A stretch of DNA of 58,779 nt from CAZKWG01 sp964615375 (lineage in GTDB: Bacteria; Myxococcota_A; UBA796; CAZKWG01): positions 1-58,779 of the forward strand of contig CAZTOW010000057.1 of assembly GCA_964615375.1 (NCBI GenBank), given 5' to 3'. Each line of letters starts with the position of its first letter. The stretch's first letter is position 1. The notes under the pieces were generated by a model, which saw nothing but the letters and a program-made list of their open reading frames with translations, searched no databases and was not told the DNA's origin. The translations under genes and the position numbers were made by a program. Of this stretch, positions 7,620-15,132 are shown piece after piece.

Positions 7620-8689
7620 TTCTTCGCTCCGTCCGGCTTGCCGCCCACGCGGATGGCCTTGTAGTACTTCCTGAACTCGGCGATCGGCAACTTCTCGACG
7701 TGGCTGGAGCCCCAGGGGTTCTGGAGGGTCACGGTGCGCGCCTCGAGGTCCACGCTGACGGGCGCGTAGGCGTGGTTGCCGTAGACGTTCTTCTTGTTGG
7801 CCTCGGCGGTCATCGTGGCGTCGTTGGTCATGTCGTAGGAGTCCACCGTGACCGGCTCGCCGCTCTCCAGGGCGGCGCCGATGGTCAGCAGCGCGTCATC
7901 GTCGTCCATCTTGTCGGTCTTCTGGTAGCCCTCGGGCTTGCCGGTCAGCAGCTCGGAGGCGCCGAAGAACTGGAAGCCCTTGCCCACGTTCCCGCCGCTG
8001 ATCAGGTCGTAGCTCTCCTTGTGCATGGCCAGCGTCTTCTCGATGAGCGCCGGCCACATCTCCGTGCCCCCCGCCATCTTGTCGCCGGTCTTGGCGTAGA
8101 GCGGGTTGTCGGGGTTCTTGACCGCCAGGCGCGCGTCCACGGTCTTGGTGACGGGCGTGGGCTTGCTCCAGGAATTCTTGCGGATGTAGAGCGTCACCTC
8201 GAAGGTGCCGTCGCCGTTGTCCTTGATGAGCTTCTGGATGGCGTCCGGGCTGGCCCGCGAGACCGCCGCCATGCCCGCCAGCAGGTAGCAGTCGCCCAGC
8301 GATCCCTGGGCCACGTCGTTGGGGTCCACCGCGTGCTTGTCGGTCCCGCCCTGGAGGAAGGCCTTGCCCGTCGTGAAGTCCTGCCAGTGCGAGCCCTCGT
8401 GCTGCGGGCGCAGGGCGGGCAGCTTGCCCGGCTGCTCCTTGCGGGTCGGCGTCGTCGTCGCCTCGGTCCCGCCCTCGGGCACCTCGAACATCCCCGGGTC
8501 CACCGCGCGCCCGAAGGCCGGGTCCAGCACGCCCGTGGAGAGCTCGGGCGTGTCCACAGCCTCCTGCATGAGGCCGAGCACGAAGGAATTGTCGAGATCA
8601 GGCTCCAGATCGGCCGCCATGGCGGCGTCGGGAGCGGTGGGCGCAGCGGCGGCGCGACGCCGCGTGGGTTGTGCGTAGGTCAGGTCCAT
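7616..8689 (-). CDS. Calpain-like cysteine protease (family C2)
   Basis: 357 aa from ATG 8689 (MDLTYAQP); an in-frame ATG at 8725 would add 12 residues, and neither start has a strong ribosome site. The catalytic domain starts about residue 95 and shows the calpain signature: VAQGSLGDCYLLAGMAAV with Cys134, EMWPALIEKTLAMHKESYD, YGNHAYAPVSV with His306 and VTLQNPWGSSHVE with Asn324. The N-terminal 90 residues are Ala/Pro/Thr-rich and probably disordered. There is no signal peptide and there are no C2 or EF-hand domains. It lies 68 bp downstream of a LAS-type peptidase gene and overlaps a small ORF. Substrate unknown; bacterial calpains are uncommon, and delivery as an effector is one possibility. 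Confidence 0.88.
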   Translation of the reverse strand: MDLTYAQPTRRRAAAAPTAPDAAMAADLEPDLDNSFVLGLMQEAVDTPELSTGVLDPAFGRAVDPGMFEVPEGGTEATTTPTRKEQPGKLPALRPQHEGSHWQDFTTGKAFLQGGTDKHAVDPNDVAQGSLGDCYLLAGMAAVSRASPDAIQKLIKDNGDGTFEVTLYIRKNSWSKPTPVTKTVDARLAVKNPDNPLYAKTGDKMAGGTEMWPALIEKTLAMHKESYDLISGGNVGKGFQFFGASELLTGKPEGYQKTDKMDDDDALLTIGAALESGEPVTVDSYDMTNDATMTAEANKKNVYGNHAYAPVSVDLEARTVTLQNPWGSSHVEKLPIAEFRKYYKAIRVGGKPDGAKK

Positions 8690-8757
8690 GTTCGCTCGCT
8701 GTGGGCTGCCGGGAGCCTCCATCATGCGACATCACGATGGGCCCGTCAACAGCGCGA

Positions 8758-9780
8758 TCAGCGACCTCCGCGACCCCAACCCATGTGCAGGTGATCGGCG
8801 TGGTGGCGCTCCGGCGTCGCCCGGGAGGTCCCGCTGAAGAAAGCGTCCCCCTGCATGCCGGGGTCATAGTAGAAGTTGTTGACGCCCCAGTTCTCCGACG
8901 TGCGGATGAGCGAGTTCGTCTGGAACATGTTGGACGGGTAGCGCAGGTCCACCTGATCGCCCTGCCCGTGGGTGGCGTGGCGGGCGGTGCGCCCGGTGTC
9001 CAGCAGCGGGCTCTGGTTGTCCTGGGTGGCGAGGTCGCCGTACTCGACCGTCTGGTTGGGGAGCAGGGTGCGGTAGTCGTTGGCGATGTTGATGAGCCCC
9101 GCCACCGCCTCGGGCGTTCCCCACTGGTCCTGCTGGCGCTGCCCGTTGGGAAGCCGCACGTCGTTGCGGTTGTAGGTGCTGTACCCGAAGCCGCTGGTGG
9201 GGAGCTCCACCATGCCGTGCTCGTTCTGGCGCTGCGTGCCCACGGTGCCATCCGAATTCAGGATGGTCACGTCGTTGAACTGGCGCTCGCGCGGGTTGTT
9301 GGGGTCCTGCCTCGGGCGCTGCGTCACGAAGGCCCGGCTGAAGAACTGGCTGGCCTGCGGACCCATGAGGTCCGAGGTCAGGGTGGGGTTGGCGGGGTCC
9401 TCCGTGACCCGATCGTAGCGGTAGGTGCGGCCGCCCACGGTCGTGGTGTACCCGTGCTGGCCCGGCTGGGGCTGCATCGTCGGATCCTGCGGGTTCATCC
9501 GCGCGATCTCGTCGGCGCTCAGCTCGCGCCAGCGGGCCATGTTCTGGCGGTCGGCGTCCAGCGGGCGGTTCTTCTGCTGGAGGTACTGCTGCTGGAACTG
9601 CTGCTGCGGCGTGAGCCGCTGGGGCCCGCGGGCGTTCGGGGCCTGGGGGACCTGCTGGCGGAGGCGGGCCTGCGCCTCGGCGTTCCCGAGGCCGGGCGGG
9701 ACCTGGGCGTGGTCGTGCGCGTGGTCATGATCATGGGGCGCCTGGCGGCGCTCCTGCTGCGGTTGACGGGTCCGAGCCAC
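8758..9780 (-). CDS. Putative LAS/MepA-like zinc peptidase with His-rich N-terminus
   Basis: 340 aa, GTG start with GGAGG 8 bases upstream. The first 30 residues contain a histidine/aspartate cluster (APHDHDHAHDHAQ), then a Gln-rich low-complexity stretch to about residue 75. The C-terminal third carries H271-x6-D278 in RHATHGQGDQVDLRYP and the closing DHLHMGWGRG with His330 and His332. HxxxxxxD...HxH is the zinc-ligand layout of LAS peptidases (MepA, VanX, D-Ala-D-Ala carboxypeptidases), and the preceding EYGDLATQDNQSPL resembles the MepA entry to the motif. There is no signal peptide, which is odd for a peptidoglycan hydrolase and suggests non-Sec export or a cytosolic role. First gene of a unit with the calpain-like gene. 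Family assignment is by motif only. Confidence 0.65.
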   Translation of the reverse strand: MARTRQPQQERRQAPHDHDHAHDHAQVPPGLGNAEAQARLRQQVPQAPNARGPQRLTPQQQFQQQYLQQKNRPLDADRQNMARWRELSADEIARMNPQDPTMQPQPGQHGYTTTVGGRTYRYDRVTEDPANPTLTSDLMGPQASQFFSRAFVTQRPRQDPNNPRERQFNDVTILNSDGTVGTQRQNEHGMVELPTSGFGYSTYNRNDVRLPNGQRQQDQWGTPEAVAGLINIANDYRTLLPNQTVEYGDLATQDNQSPLLDTGRTARHATHGQGDQVDLRYPSNMFQTNSLIRTSENWGVNNFYYDPGMQGDAFFSGTSRATPERHHADHLHMGWGRGGR

Positions 9781-9864
9781 GGGCGCCTCCGGGGGAAAGG
9801 GTTGCCCACGATCATGCTCCCACGAAGGCCCCCCGCCTGTCCAGGGCTCGCGCCCGAGATCGGC

Positions 9865-11256
9865 TCAGCCCGCCCGAGACGCCGCTCCCACCAGGCCCTC
9901 GCCCTGGTTCGCCGAGCGGGCCCGCAGCGTCACCTTCACGGGGGCGCTCGGGCGGACCGTGGCGATCATCACCGGCGCGATCTCAGCCGCCGACGGGTCC
10001 ACCTGGACCTCGAAGCGCCGAAGGAGCTGCGCCAGCAGGATCACCGTCTCCACCAGCGAGAACTGGTCGCCGATGCAGCGCCGCTTGCCCTGCGAGAACG
10101 GCAGGTAGGACCAGAGGTTCCTCCCCTTGCTGTTCTCGGCCGAGAAGCGCTCGGGCTCGAGGCGGAGCGGATCCGGCCAGAAGTCGGGGTGGCGGTGGGT
10201 GGCGTGGAAGAAGGGCATGACCGAGGAGCCCGCCTTGACGCGGAAGCCCATGATCTCGTCGTCCTCCACCACGTCGCGGGCGACCATGGCCACCGGGCCG
10301 CGCAGGCGCAGCGTCTCCTCCACCACCATCTTGAGGTAGGGCAGGCGCGGCAGATCCTCGAAGCCCGGATCCCGCCCGCCCAGCGCCTCGTCCACCTCGC
10401 GCTGCATCCGGGCCGTGACCTCGGGGCGCTGCGCGAGCAGGGTGAACATCCAGGTGAGCGTGAGCGCGGTGGTCTCGTGCCCCGCGAGGAAGAGGGTCAG
10501 CACCTCGTTCCGCACCTCGCGGTCCGTGAGCGTGGCGCCGGTCTCGGCGTCGGCGGTGGCCAGCAGCATCGCCAGCAGCGTGCCCTCCTGCGGGCTGGCC
10601 CGACCGGCCGCGATGACCTTGAGCACCGCCCCGTCGAGCGCGCGCATGGTGCGGTGGAAGCGCTGGTTCCGGGGGGTGGGCACCCAGGGGGGCAGCACCA
10701 GGCCGTTGGCCTGCTCGCTGACCAGCTCCAGCGCCGCGCCCAGGGTCTCGTAGGGCACGTCCGTCCCGCCGGTCTGGCCGAACAGGGCGGCCATGACCAC
10801 GTCCAGCGTGAGCGCCACCATCTCGCGGTGCGCGTCGATCTCGAAGGGCGCCGCCCCCTGGTGCGCGAGCCAGCCGTCGAAGAAGCGCGCGCCCCGCTCG
10901 GCCATGATCCCCGCCAGCACCGCCAGCGAGGAGCGGTGGAAGGTCGGCTGGAGCAGCGCCCGCCGCGTCTTCCACTTCTGCCCCTCCAGGGCCACCAGGC
11001 CGTCGCCGATCAGCCGGCGCACCCCGTCGTAGCGGCGGCCCTTGATGTAGTTCGGCGCGTTGCTGAGCAGGACGTGCTGCACGGCGTCCGGGTGGGCGAT
11101 CACCGTGGTCGGCCCGTCGAGGTCCAAGGTGAACACGTCCCCGTGCTCGTGCCACTGGCGCTCCAGGAAATGGAGCAGGCCCTCCCGGCGCAGCTCGGGG
11201 AGGTGGCCGATCAGCGGCCAGGGGCGGGGACCAGGGGGGAGACGCAGCTCGGGCAT
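9865..11256 (-). CDS. Cytochrome P450
   Basis: 463 aa from ATG 11256, with AAGAGGTG upstream. It starts MPELRLPPGPRPWPLIGHLP, the proline-rich hinge of class II-like, CYP102/CYP4-type P450s, without a membrane anchor. The oxygen-binding I-helix is LAGHETTALT (258-265), the K-helix ExxR is Glu314-Arg317 in EETLRLRG, and the heme loop is FSQGKRRCIGDQF with Cys394. It is a heme monooxygenase; the fold subgroup is typical of fatty-acid, alkane or terpene hydroxylases. No ferredoxin or reductase gene is adjacent. It lies 66 bp downstream of a TetR gene on the same strand and its promoter overlaps repeated palindromes, so it is probably repressed by that TetR. Confidence 0.95.
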   Translation of the reverse strand: MPELRLPPGPRPWPLIGHLPELRREGLLHFLERQWHEHGDVFTLDLDGPTTVIAHPDAVQHVLLSNAPNYIKGRRYDGVRRLIGDGLVALEGQKWKTRRALLQPTFHRSSLAVLAGIMAERGARFFDGWLAHQGAAPFEIDAHREMVALTLDVVMAALFGQTGGTDVPYETLGAALELVSEQANGLVLPPWVPTPRNQRFHRTMRALDGAVLKVIAAGRASPQEGTLLAMLLATADAETGATLTDREVRNEVLTLFLAGHETTALTLTWMFTLLAQRPEVTARMQREVDEALGGRDPGFEDLPRLPYLKMVVEETLRLRGPVAMVARDVVEDDEIMGFRVKAGSSVMPFFHATHRHPDFWPDPLRLEPERFSAENSKGRNLWSYLPFSQGKRRCIGDQFSLVETVILLAQLLRRFEVQVDPSAAEIAPVMIATVRPSAPVKVTLRARSANQGEGLVGAASRAG

Positions 11257-11269
11257 GGGGCACCTCTTG

Positions 11270-11323
11270 ACCAGATGGTAGCCCAACGCTTACCGTGCGT
11301 CAACTCATCGCTTACCAGATGGT
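11270..11323 (-). promoter_or_regulatory. P450 promoter with paired TetR-type operator sites
   Basis: On the minus strand TTGACG (11298-11303) and TACCAT (11275-11280) are separated by 17 bp, a good sigma-70-type promoter 19 bp before the P450 start. The palindrome ACCATCTGGT (ACCA-NN-TGGT) occurs twice, at 11270-11279 covering the -10 and at 11314-11323 at the tetR stop. GGTAAGCG also occurs twice, at 11287-11294 and 11309-11316, 22 bp apart. The spacing by whole helical turns suggests cooperative repressor binding. The linked TetR is the expected ligand-responsive repressor. Confidence 0.75.
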
Positions 11324-11913
11324 CAGTCGATCATGCGCCCGCCGCGCAGGATCATGTCCAGCCCCGCGCCCAGGGTCCGGCGCCGCAGGTCGGGCTCCAC
11401 CCCTGGCAGCAGCGCGCCGTGGGCCAGGATGGTGATGAGGATGGAGACCGCCATCGCCTCCGCGTCCTCCGGGGGCTCCTCCGCGCTGGTGCGCCACTGC
11501 TCGGCGACGCTGGCCAGCAGCCCGAGCCAGGGCACGGCCTCGGTGTAGACCCAGCCCGTGAGCTGGTCCGGCGCCTCCAGGAGCTCGAAGACCAGGAAGC
11601 GGCTCACGTCCGGCGCCGCGCAGAGCCGGGTGAAGACGTCGGTGGCGACGAGGCGGTAGCGATCCATGTCCCGGCCCACCAGCTCCCCGGCGATGGGCGG
11701 GAAGCGCTCGCGCAGCCGGGCGGCGAGGTGGGCATAGACCGCCTCCCGCAGCGCGCCCTTGCTGGGGAAGTGGTGGAGCAGGGCCTGCTTGCTCATCCCA
11801 GCCCGCTCGGCCACCTCCTGCACGCTGCTGGCGGAGAAGCCACGCTCGGCGAAGGTGCGGAGCGCGCTGGCGACGATGCGCTCGCGGGGGCTCGGGTCGG
11901 AGGGAGGGATCAT
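11323..11913 (-). CDS. TetR-family transcriptional regulator
   Basis: 196 aa from ATG 11913; upstream in-frame sequence does not look like protein. The N-terminus RERIVASALRTFAERGFSAS followed by VQEVAERAGMSKQALLHHFPSKGAL is the TetR helix-turn-helix, with the recognition helix at SKQALLHHF. The remaining 130 residues are the variable helical ligand domain. It precedes the P450 gene, and its 3' end contains one copy of the palindrome found in the P450 promoter. It is inferred to sense the P450 substrate or a related hydrophobic compound and to repress the P450 gene. Confidence 0.93.
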   Translation of the reverse strand: MIPPSDPSPRERIVASALRTFAERGFSASSVQEVAERAGMSKQALLHHFPSKGALREAVYAHLAARLRERFPPIAGELVGRDMDRYRLVATDVFTRLCAAPDVSRFLVFELLEAPDQLTGWVYTEAVPWLGLLASVAEQWRTSAEEPPEDAEAMAVSILITILAHGALLPGVEPDLRRRTLGAGLDMILRGGRMID

Positions 11914-12005
11914 GGCAGGGGTATATTCGCCTTGGCGCGGGGTGGGGAGGGTTACGATGTTCCTGGCCTCTTGCGTGGAGCCTTCGGAGGCAGCGAGGAG
12001 GGAGC

Positions 12006-12719
12006 ATGTCGAGGGTGACACGACTCGTCGGGATGCCAGGGAGGACGATGATGCCTGGCCTCTGTGTGTCGAGGTCCGTGCGCAATCGCCGACGTCGGTC
12101 GGGACGCTTCGGGTACTGGCTCCTGGCTCTTACCTGCGGTATGTTCGTGCAATGTGAGAGGTATTATTACGACGAATTCGACTACGATGTCGTTGAGTTT
12201 ACATCGACTCGATCTGGCGACGTTTCAGAGACGCTCTGGACGATCACGGGTGAAGCCCACGACTGGGAGGTCGTCAATCGATTCGATGTGTATGTGAGTT
12301 TGGATGGCCTGGATGGGCCTGGCGACGAGTCCGGCGGAGACGCGGATACAAGCCCTCTGGCCGACACCGACGAAGAGACGGGCGCCGGGACGCCGCCGAA
12401 TGAGACTGCAGAGATCCGAGAGCCAGCGGCTGTCCGTGTCACCCTCGCGCTGGAGGATGGCACCGTGGAGACCTTCGACTACAGCGAAGAGGATCCCAAA
12501 GCAAACCATCTGGGTTTGCTTCTACCCCGTTGCTCGGCGCCCTCGTCCGCGTGTACTCAAACGGTTCGCCTGCGACTCGAGTCCCTAACGTCGACGCCAT
12601 TCACTGTAACTGCCTATATTGAAGGCAGCATCTCCGTGTATCCGAATTGCCTGAACACCCCTCGAGAGGAGGACGTAGAGGGTCTGTCCATCAGCCTCCA
12701 GCCGGTGCTCACAGAGTAG
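12006..12719 (+). CDS. Hypothetical envelope protein, atypical base composition
   Basis: 237 aa, ATG 12006 with GAGGAGGGAGC directly upstream. A basic N-terminal arm (SVRNRRRRSGRFGYW) leads into one hydrophobic segment, LLALTCGMFVQCERYYYD. The cysteine could be a lipid site, but the VQC context is a poor lipobox. The body is acidic, with a low-complexity linker rich in Asp, Glu, Thr and Gly around residues 100-140, and ends in beta-like segments with four cysteines (RCSAPSSAC, YPNCLNTP). Codon use is clearly less GC-biased than in neighbours (GAATTCGACTACGATGTCG is typical), suggesting recent acquisition or weak expression. No family recognised. Confidence 0.65.
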   Translation: MSRVTRLVGMPGRTMMPGLCVSRSVRNRRRRSGRFGYWLLALTCGMFVQCERYYYDEFDYDVVEFTSTRSGDVSETLWTITGEAHDWEVVNRFDVYVSLDGLDGPGDESGGDADTSPLADTDEETGAGTPPNETAEIREPAAVRVTLALEDGTVETFDYSEEDPKANHLGLLLPRCSAPSSACTQTVRLRLESLTSTPFTVTAYIEGSISVYPNCLNTPREEDVEGLSISLQPVLTE

Positions 12720-12762
12720 TGCCAGGAAAGCCACCTTCGACGACATCGAGCCCGAAGACTGA

Positions 12763-13833
12763 TCACCGCCGCCGCCGCTTCCCCTCCCAGGTCCGGTGGT
12801 CCAGCCCGTCCTGCGCATGCCAGCGCACGTTCTCGTCCTCGTGCTTCTCGGCGATCTCCTTCAGTGTTGCCTCCATGTCCAAGGTCTTGGAGGGCGTCAT
12901 CCGCAGCAGCTTCGCCGCGGTCCAGCGCACGCGGGGGCGGGGGTCGCCGAGCCAGGGCAGGAAGACGGCGGCGTCGGTGGACTCGCGCCAGAACAGGCCC
13001 TCCAGGGCGGCGATGGTGGCGTCCTCCTCGGGGCCCTCGCCGACCAGGCGCATGCCGCCGCCGTAGATGGGGACCTTGGCCAGATCGCGCTCGGCGGGGG
13101 CGGGGACCGGGGGCGTGTAGCGGCCCATGCGACGATGCGGGTCCAGGGCCTCGCCGGTGGGGACGGGGGCCTCGCCCTTCCAGATGGCGAGGATCTGCTC
13201 CACCGTGGGGTCGGGCAGGAGGCGGGCGGCCTCGACCCCGAAGCCGGTGCGCAGGACCACGCCCAGCGGCCCGTCCAGCTTCGCGGGGGCGGGATCGGCG
13301 CGGCCGGTGCCGGCGTAGACGTTGTAGCCGTAGCGCGCCATGACGATGTCGCGGCCCTCACCCGGGAGCCCGTCGCCCGCGCCGGAGAGCACCTGATCGA
13401 CCGCGCCGAGCAGCTCGTCGGCGGCCTGGCTCAGCTTCGCAGGCTCGGTCTCGCTGTCCAGCTCGGGGTCGGGGGGGAGGTTCCAGCCGGCGTGGGTGAG
13501 GCAGTTGCGGGCGAACCAGCCGGCGCTGGCGCAGTGGCGGAGCCCGGCGGTGGTGTGGCCGGCGCGCCCCAGCTCCTCGCCGGCCCGGAAGTGGCACTCC
13601 TCCCGCCAGGTGCCCTCGGGGACCAGCGCGCAGGCCTCCTCGGCGCGGGCGTCCAGGCCACGCTGGGCGAAGCGGGCCGCCGCCTGAACGCGGCAGGTGA
13701 TGGCGAGCTCGGGGAAGGGCTGCTCGGCGCAGTAGGTCAGCAGGGCCTCGGGCTCGTCCGGCCAGGGCTCCAGCGCGCGGTCCAACGCGTCGTCACCGCC
13801 CTTGCAGGCTAGCAGTATTAGTAAAAGCGTCAC
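12763..13833 (-). CDS. Lipoprotein with C-terminal HEAT-like repeats
   Basis: 356 aa. The GTG at 13833 overlaps the TGA of the preceding lipoprotein gene. It has a very short lipoprotein signal, TLLLILLACKGG, with lipobox LLAC. The hydrophobic core is written in AT-rich codons (TTA CTA ATA) that are rare elsewhere here. Residues 30-120 contain paired cysteines with helical, Sel1/TPR-like spacing (YCAEQPF, ITCRVQAAARFAQRG, EACALVPEG). The C-terminal 100 residues look like HEAT/armadillo helices (PWLGDPRPRVRWTAAKLLRM, ENVRWHAQDGLDH). Probably attached to the inner face of the outer membrane. Function unknown; the gene shares an operon with another lipoprotein and an enoyl-CoA hydratase. Confidence 0.75.
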   Translation of the reverse strand: MTLLLILLACKGGDDALDRALEPWPDEPEALLTYCAEQPFPELAITCRVQAAARFAQRGLDARAEEACALVPEGTWREECHFRAGEELGRAGHTTAGLRHCASAGWFARNCLTHAGWNLPPDPELDSETEPAKLSQAADELLGAVDQVLSGAGDGLPGEGRDIVMARYGYNVYAGTGRADPAPAKLDGPLGVVLRTGFGVEAARLLPDPTVEQILAIWKGEAPVPTGEALDPHRRMGRYTPPVPAPAERDLAKVPIYGGGMRLVGEGPEEDATIAALEGLFWRESTDAAVFLPWLGDPRPRVRWTAAKLLRMTPSKTLDMEATLKEIAEKHEDENVRWHAQDGLDHRTWEGKRRRR

Positions 13834-14240
13834 TTGTTGTCCGGCCTCGGCCCGGCGGTGGCCGGCAGCACGCCGCCGTCGGCGCTGGGCGCCTTGGGGA
13901 CCGTGCCGAGGTGAGGCCGCCCGAGCACCTGCTGGCAGCGCAGGCGAGCCCCCTCGGTCTCGACCTTCGTGCAGAGGAAGCCGGCGGTGGAGGGCGAGGC
14001 GATGGCGAGCCGCAGCAGGAGCAGGTCGCGGCTGCGCGGGTCCTCGATCTGGGCGAGCGCGTCGTCGAGGGCCGCGGCGAAGGCCTTGCGGTCAGGCGAG
14101 GGGTGGTTCGGATCGGGCAGCAGCGGGAGCAGGAGCTGGAAGCGGCACTCCTCGCGCCCGGCCTCGTCGCCGATGCCGGCGCAGTCGGCCAGGGTCTCGG
14201 GCTCGGAGCAGCCCAGCACCAGGAGCAGGGCGAGGATCAC
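13830..14240 (-). CDS. Small lipoprotein
   Basis: 136 aa with signal ILALLLVLGCSEPE (lipobox VLGC). The GTG at 14240 overlaps the stop of the enoyl-CoA hydratase gene and its own stop overlaps the next lipoprotein start, so three proteins are translationally coupled. Cysteines recur at regular spacing (DCAGIGDEAGREECRF, FLCTKVE, LRCQQVLG), like those of the downstream lipoprotein, suggesting both bear a similar disulfide-linked helical repeat. No family recognised. Confidence 0.75.
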   Translation of the reverse strand: MILALLLVLGCSEPETLADCAGIGDEAGREECRFQLLLPLLPDPNHPSPDRKAFAAALDDALAQIEDPRSRDLLLLRLAIASPSTAGFLCTKVETEGARLRCQQVLGRPHLGTVPKAPSADGGVLPATAGPRPDNK

Positions 14241-15064
14241 GGCTCGAACCGGACGCGCGGGCCCCAGCGCACGGGCTGGCCGGCGGTGAGCTCCTTGAAG
14301 TGCTTGCGGCCGATGGCGGCCTCCCCGCTCTCCACGCAGAGCTCGTAGGCGCGGGCCTCCAGACGCTCGCGGGCGCTGGCGGGCTCGCCGATGGCGGCGA
14401 TGAGGGCGGCCTTGAAGGCGGCGATGGCCGTGGGCGAGCGGCGGGCGGCCAGCTCAGCCAGGGCGCGGGCCCGCTCGAGGGCGGCGTCCACGTCCGGCTG
14501 GATCTCCTGGACCAGCCCGATGCGCAGCGCCTCGGCGGCGTCGATCTTCTCCCCGGTCATGCCCAGGCGCAGGGCCTGGGCGGGGCCGATGTGGGCCCAG
14601 AGCTCGGCCGTGCCGCCCGCGCCGGGCAGGATGCCCAGCCCCGTCTCCGGCAGCGCGAAGACGGCCTCGGGGGTGGCGATCCGGTAGTCGGCGGTCAGCA
14701 GGAACTCCGTCCCCCACCCCAGCGCCATCCCGCCCACGACCGCGACGTGGAAGACCGGCGCCCGGCGCAGCAGGGAGAGGGTGGCGCGCTGCCAGGTGAC
14801 GTGGGCGCGCACCTCGGCCTCGCTCCAGCCCTCGCGCTCGGTGACGTTGGCCCCGGCGATGAAGATGGGCGTGCCCTTCGGGCTGCGCCGCCGGCTGAAG
14901 CTGATGAGCGCGCGGGCCTCGCCGTCCCGCAGCCCGGCGGCGACCAGGGCCCACTCGGCGACCTGATCGCGCCCCATCTCGTTGGCCCGCCCGTGATCGA
15001 TCTCGACCGTCACGATCGGGCCCTGCTCGCTGACCTTGAGGGAGGAGAAGGCGCTGGTGTCCAT
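14237..15064 (-). CDS. Enoyl-CoA hydratase/isomerase family protein
   Basis: 275 aa from ATG 15064; an in-frame start at 15094 would add 10 residues not expected in the family, and neither start has a strong ribosome site. The crotonase core is clear: GPIVTVEIDHGRANEMG, IFIAGANVTER (oxyanion region), VVGGMALGWGTEFLLTADYRI and FALPETGLGILPGAGGTAEL, whose glutamate is the usual acid/base. It hydrates or isomerises an enoyl-CoA thioester, in fatty-acid degradation or a related path. GWGTEF replaces the common GGGxEL. The two coupled downstream genes encode lipoproteins, so the operon logic is unclear. Confidence 0.9.
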   Translation of the reverse strand: MDTSAFSSLKVSEQGPIVTVEIDHGRANEMGRDQVAEWALVAAGLRDGEARALISFSRRRSPKGTPIFIAGANVTEREGWSEAEVRAHVTWQRATLSLLRRAPVFHVAVVGGMALGWGTEFLLTADYRIATPEAVFALPETGLGILPGAGGTAELWAHIGPAQALRLGMTGEKIDAAEALRIGLVQEIQPDVDAALERARALAELAARRSPTAIAAFKAALIAAIGEPASARERLEARAYELCVESGEAAIGRKHFKELTAGQPVRWGPRVRFEP

Positions 15065-15132
15065 GATGCCGTGGATAACCGGGTCCGGGCGCACGGGCCC
15101 GAGCGCGTTAGAAGCGGACGGGAGGTCTGTCC

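Noticed and set aside
8671..12018. Plus-strand open frame of about 1115 codons opposite the protease and P450 genes
   Set aside because: It is a shadow of high GC3 on the other strand: low-complexity His/Arg/Gly/Leu composition, no motifs, while the minus strand encodes recognisable domains.
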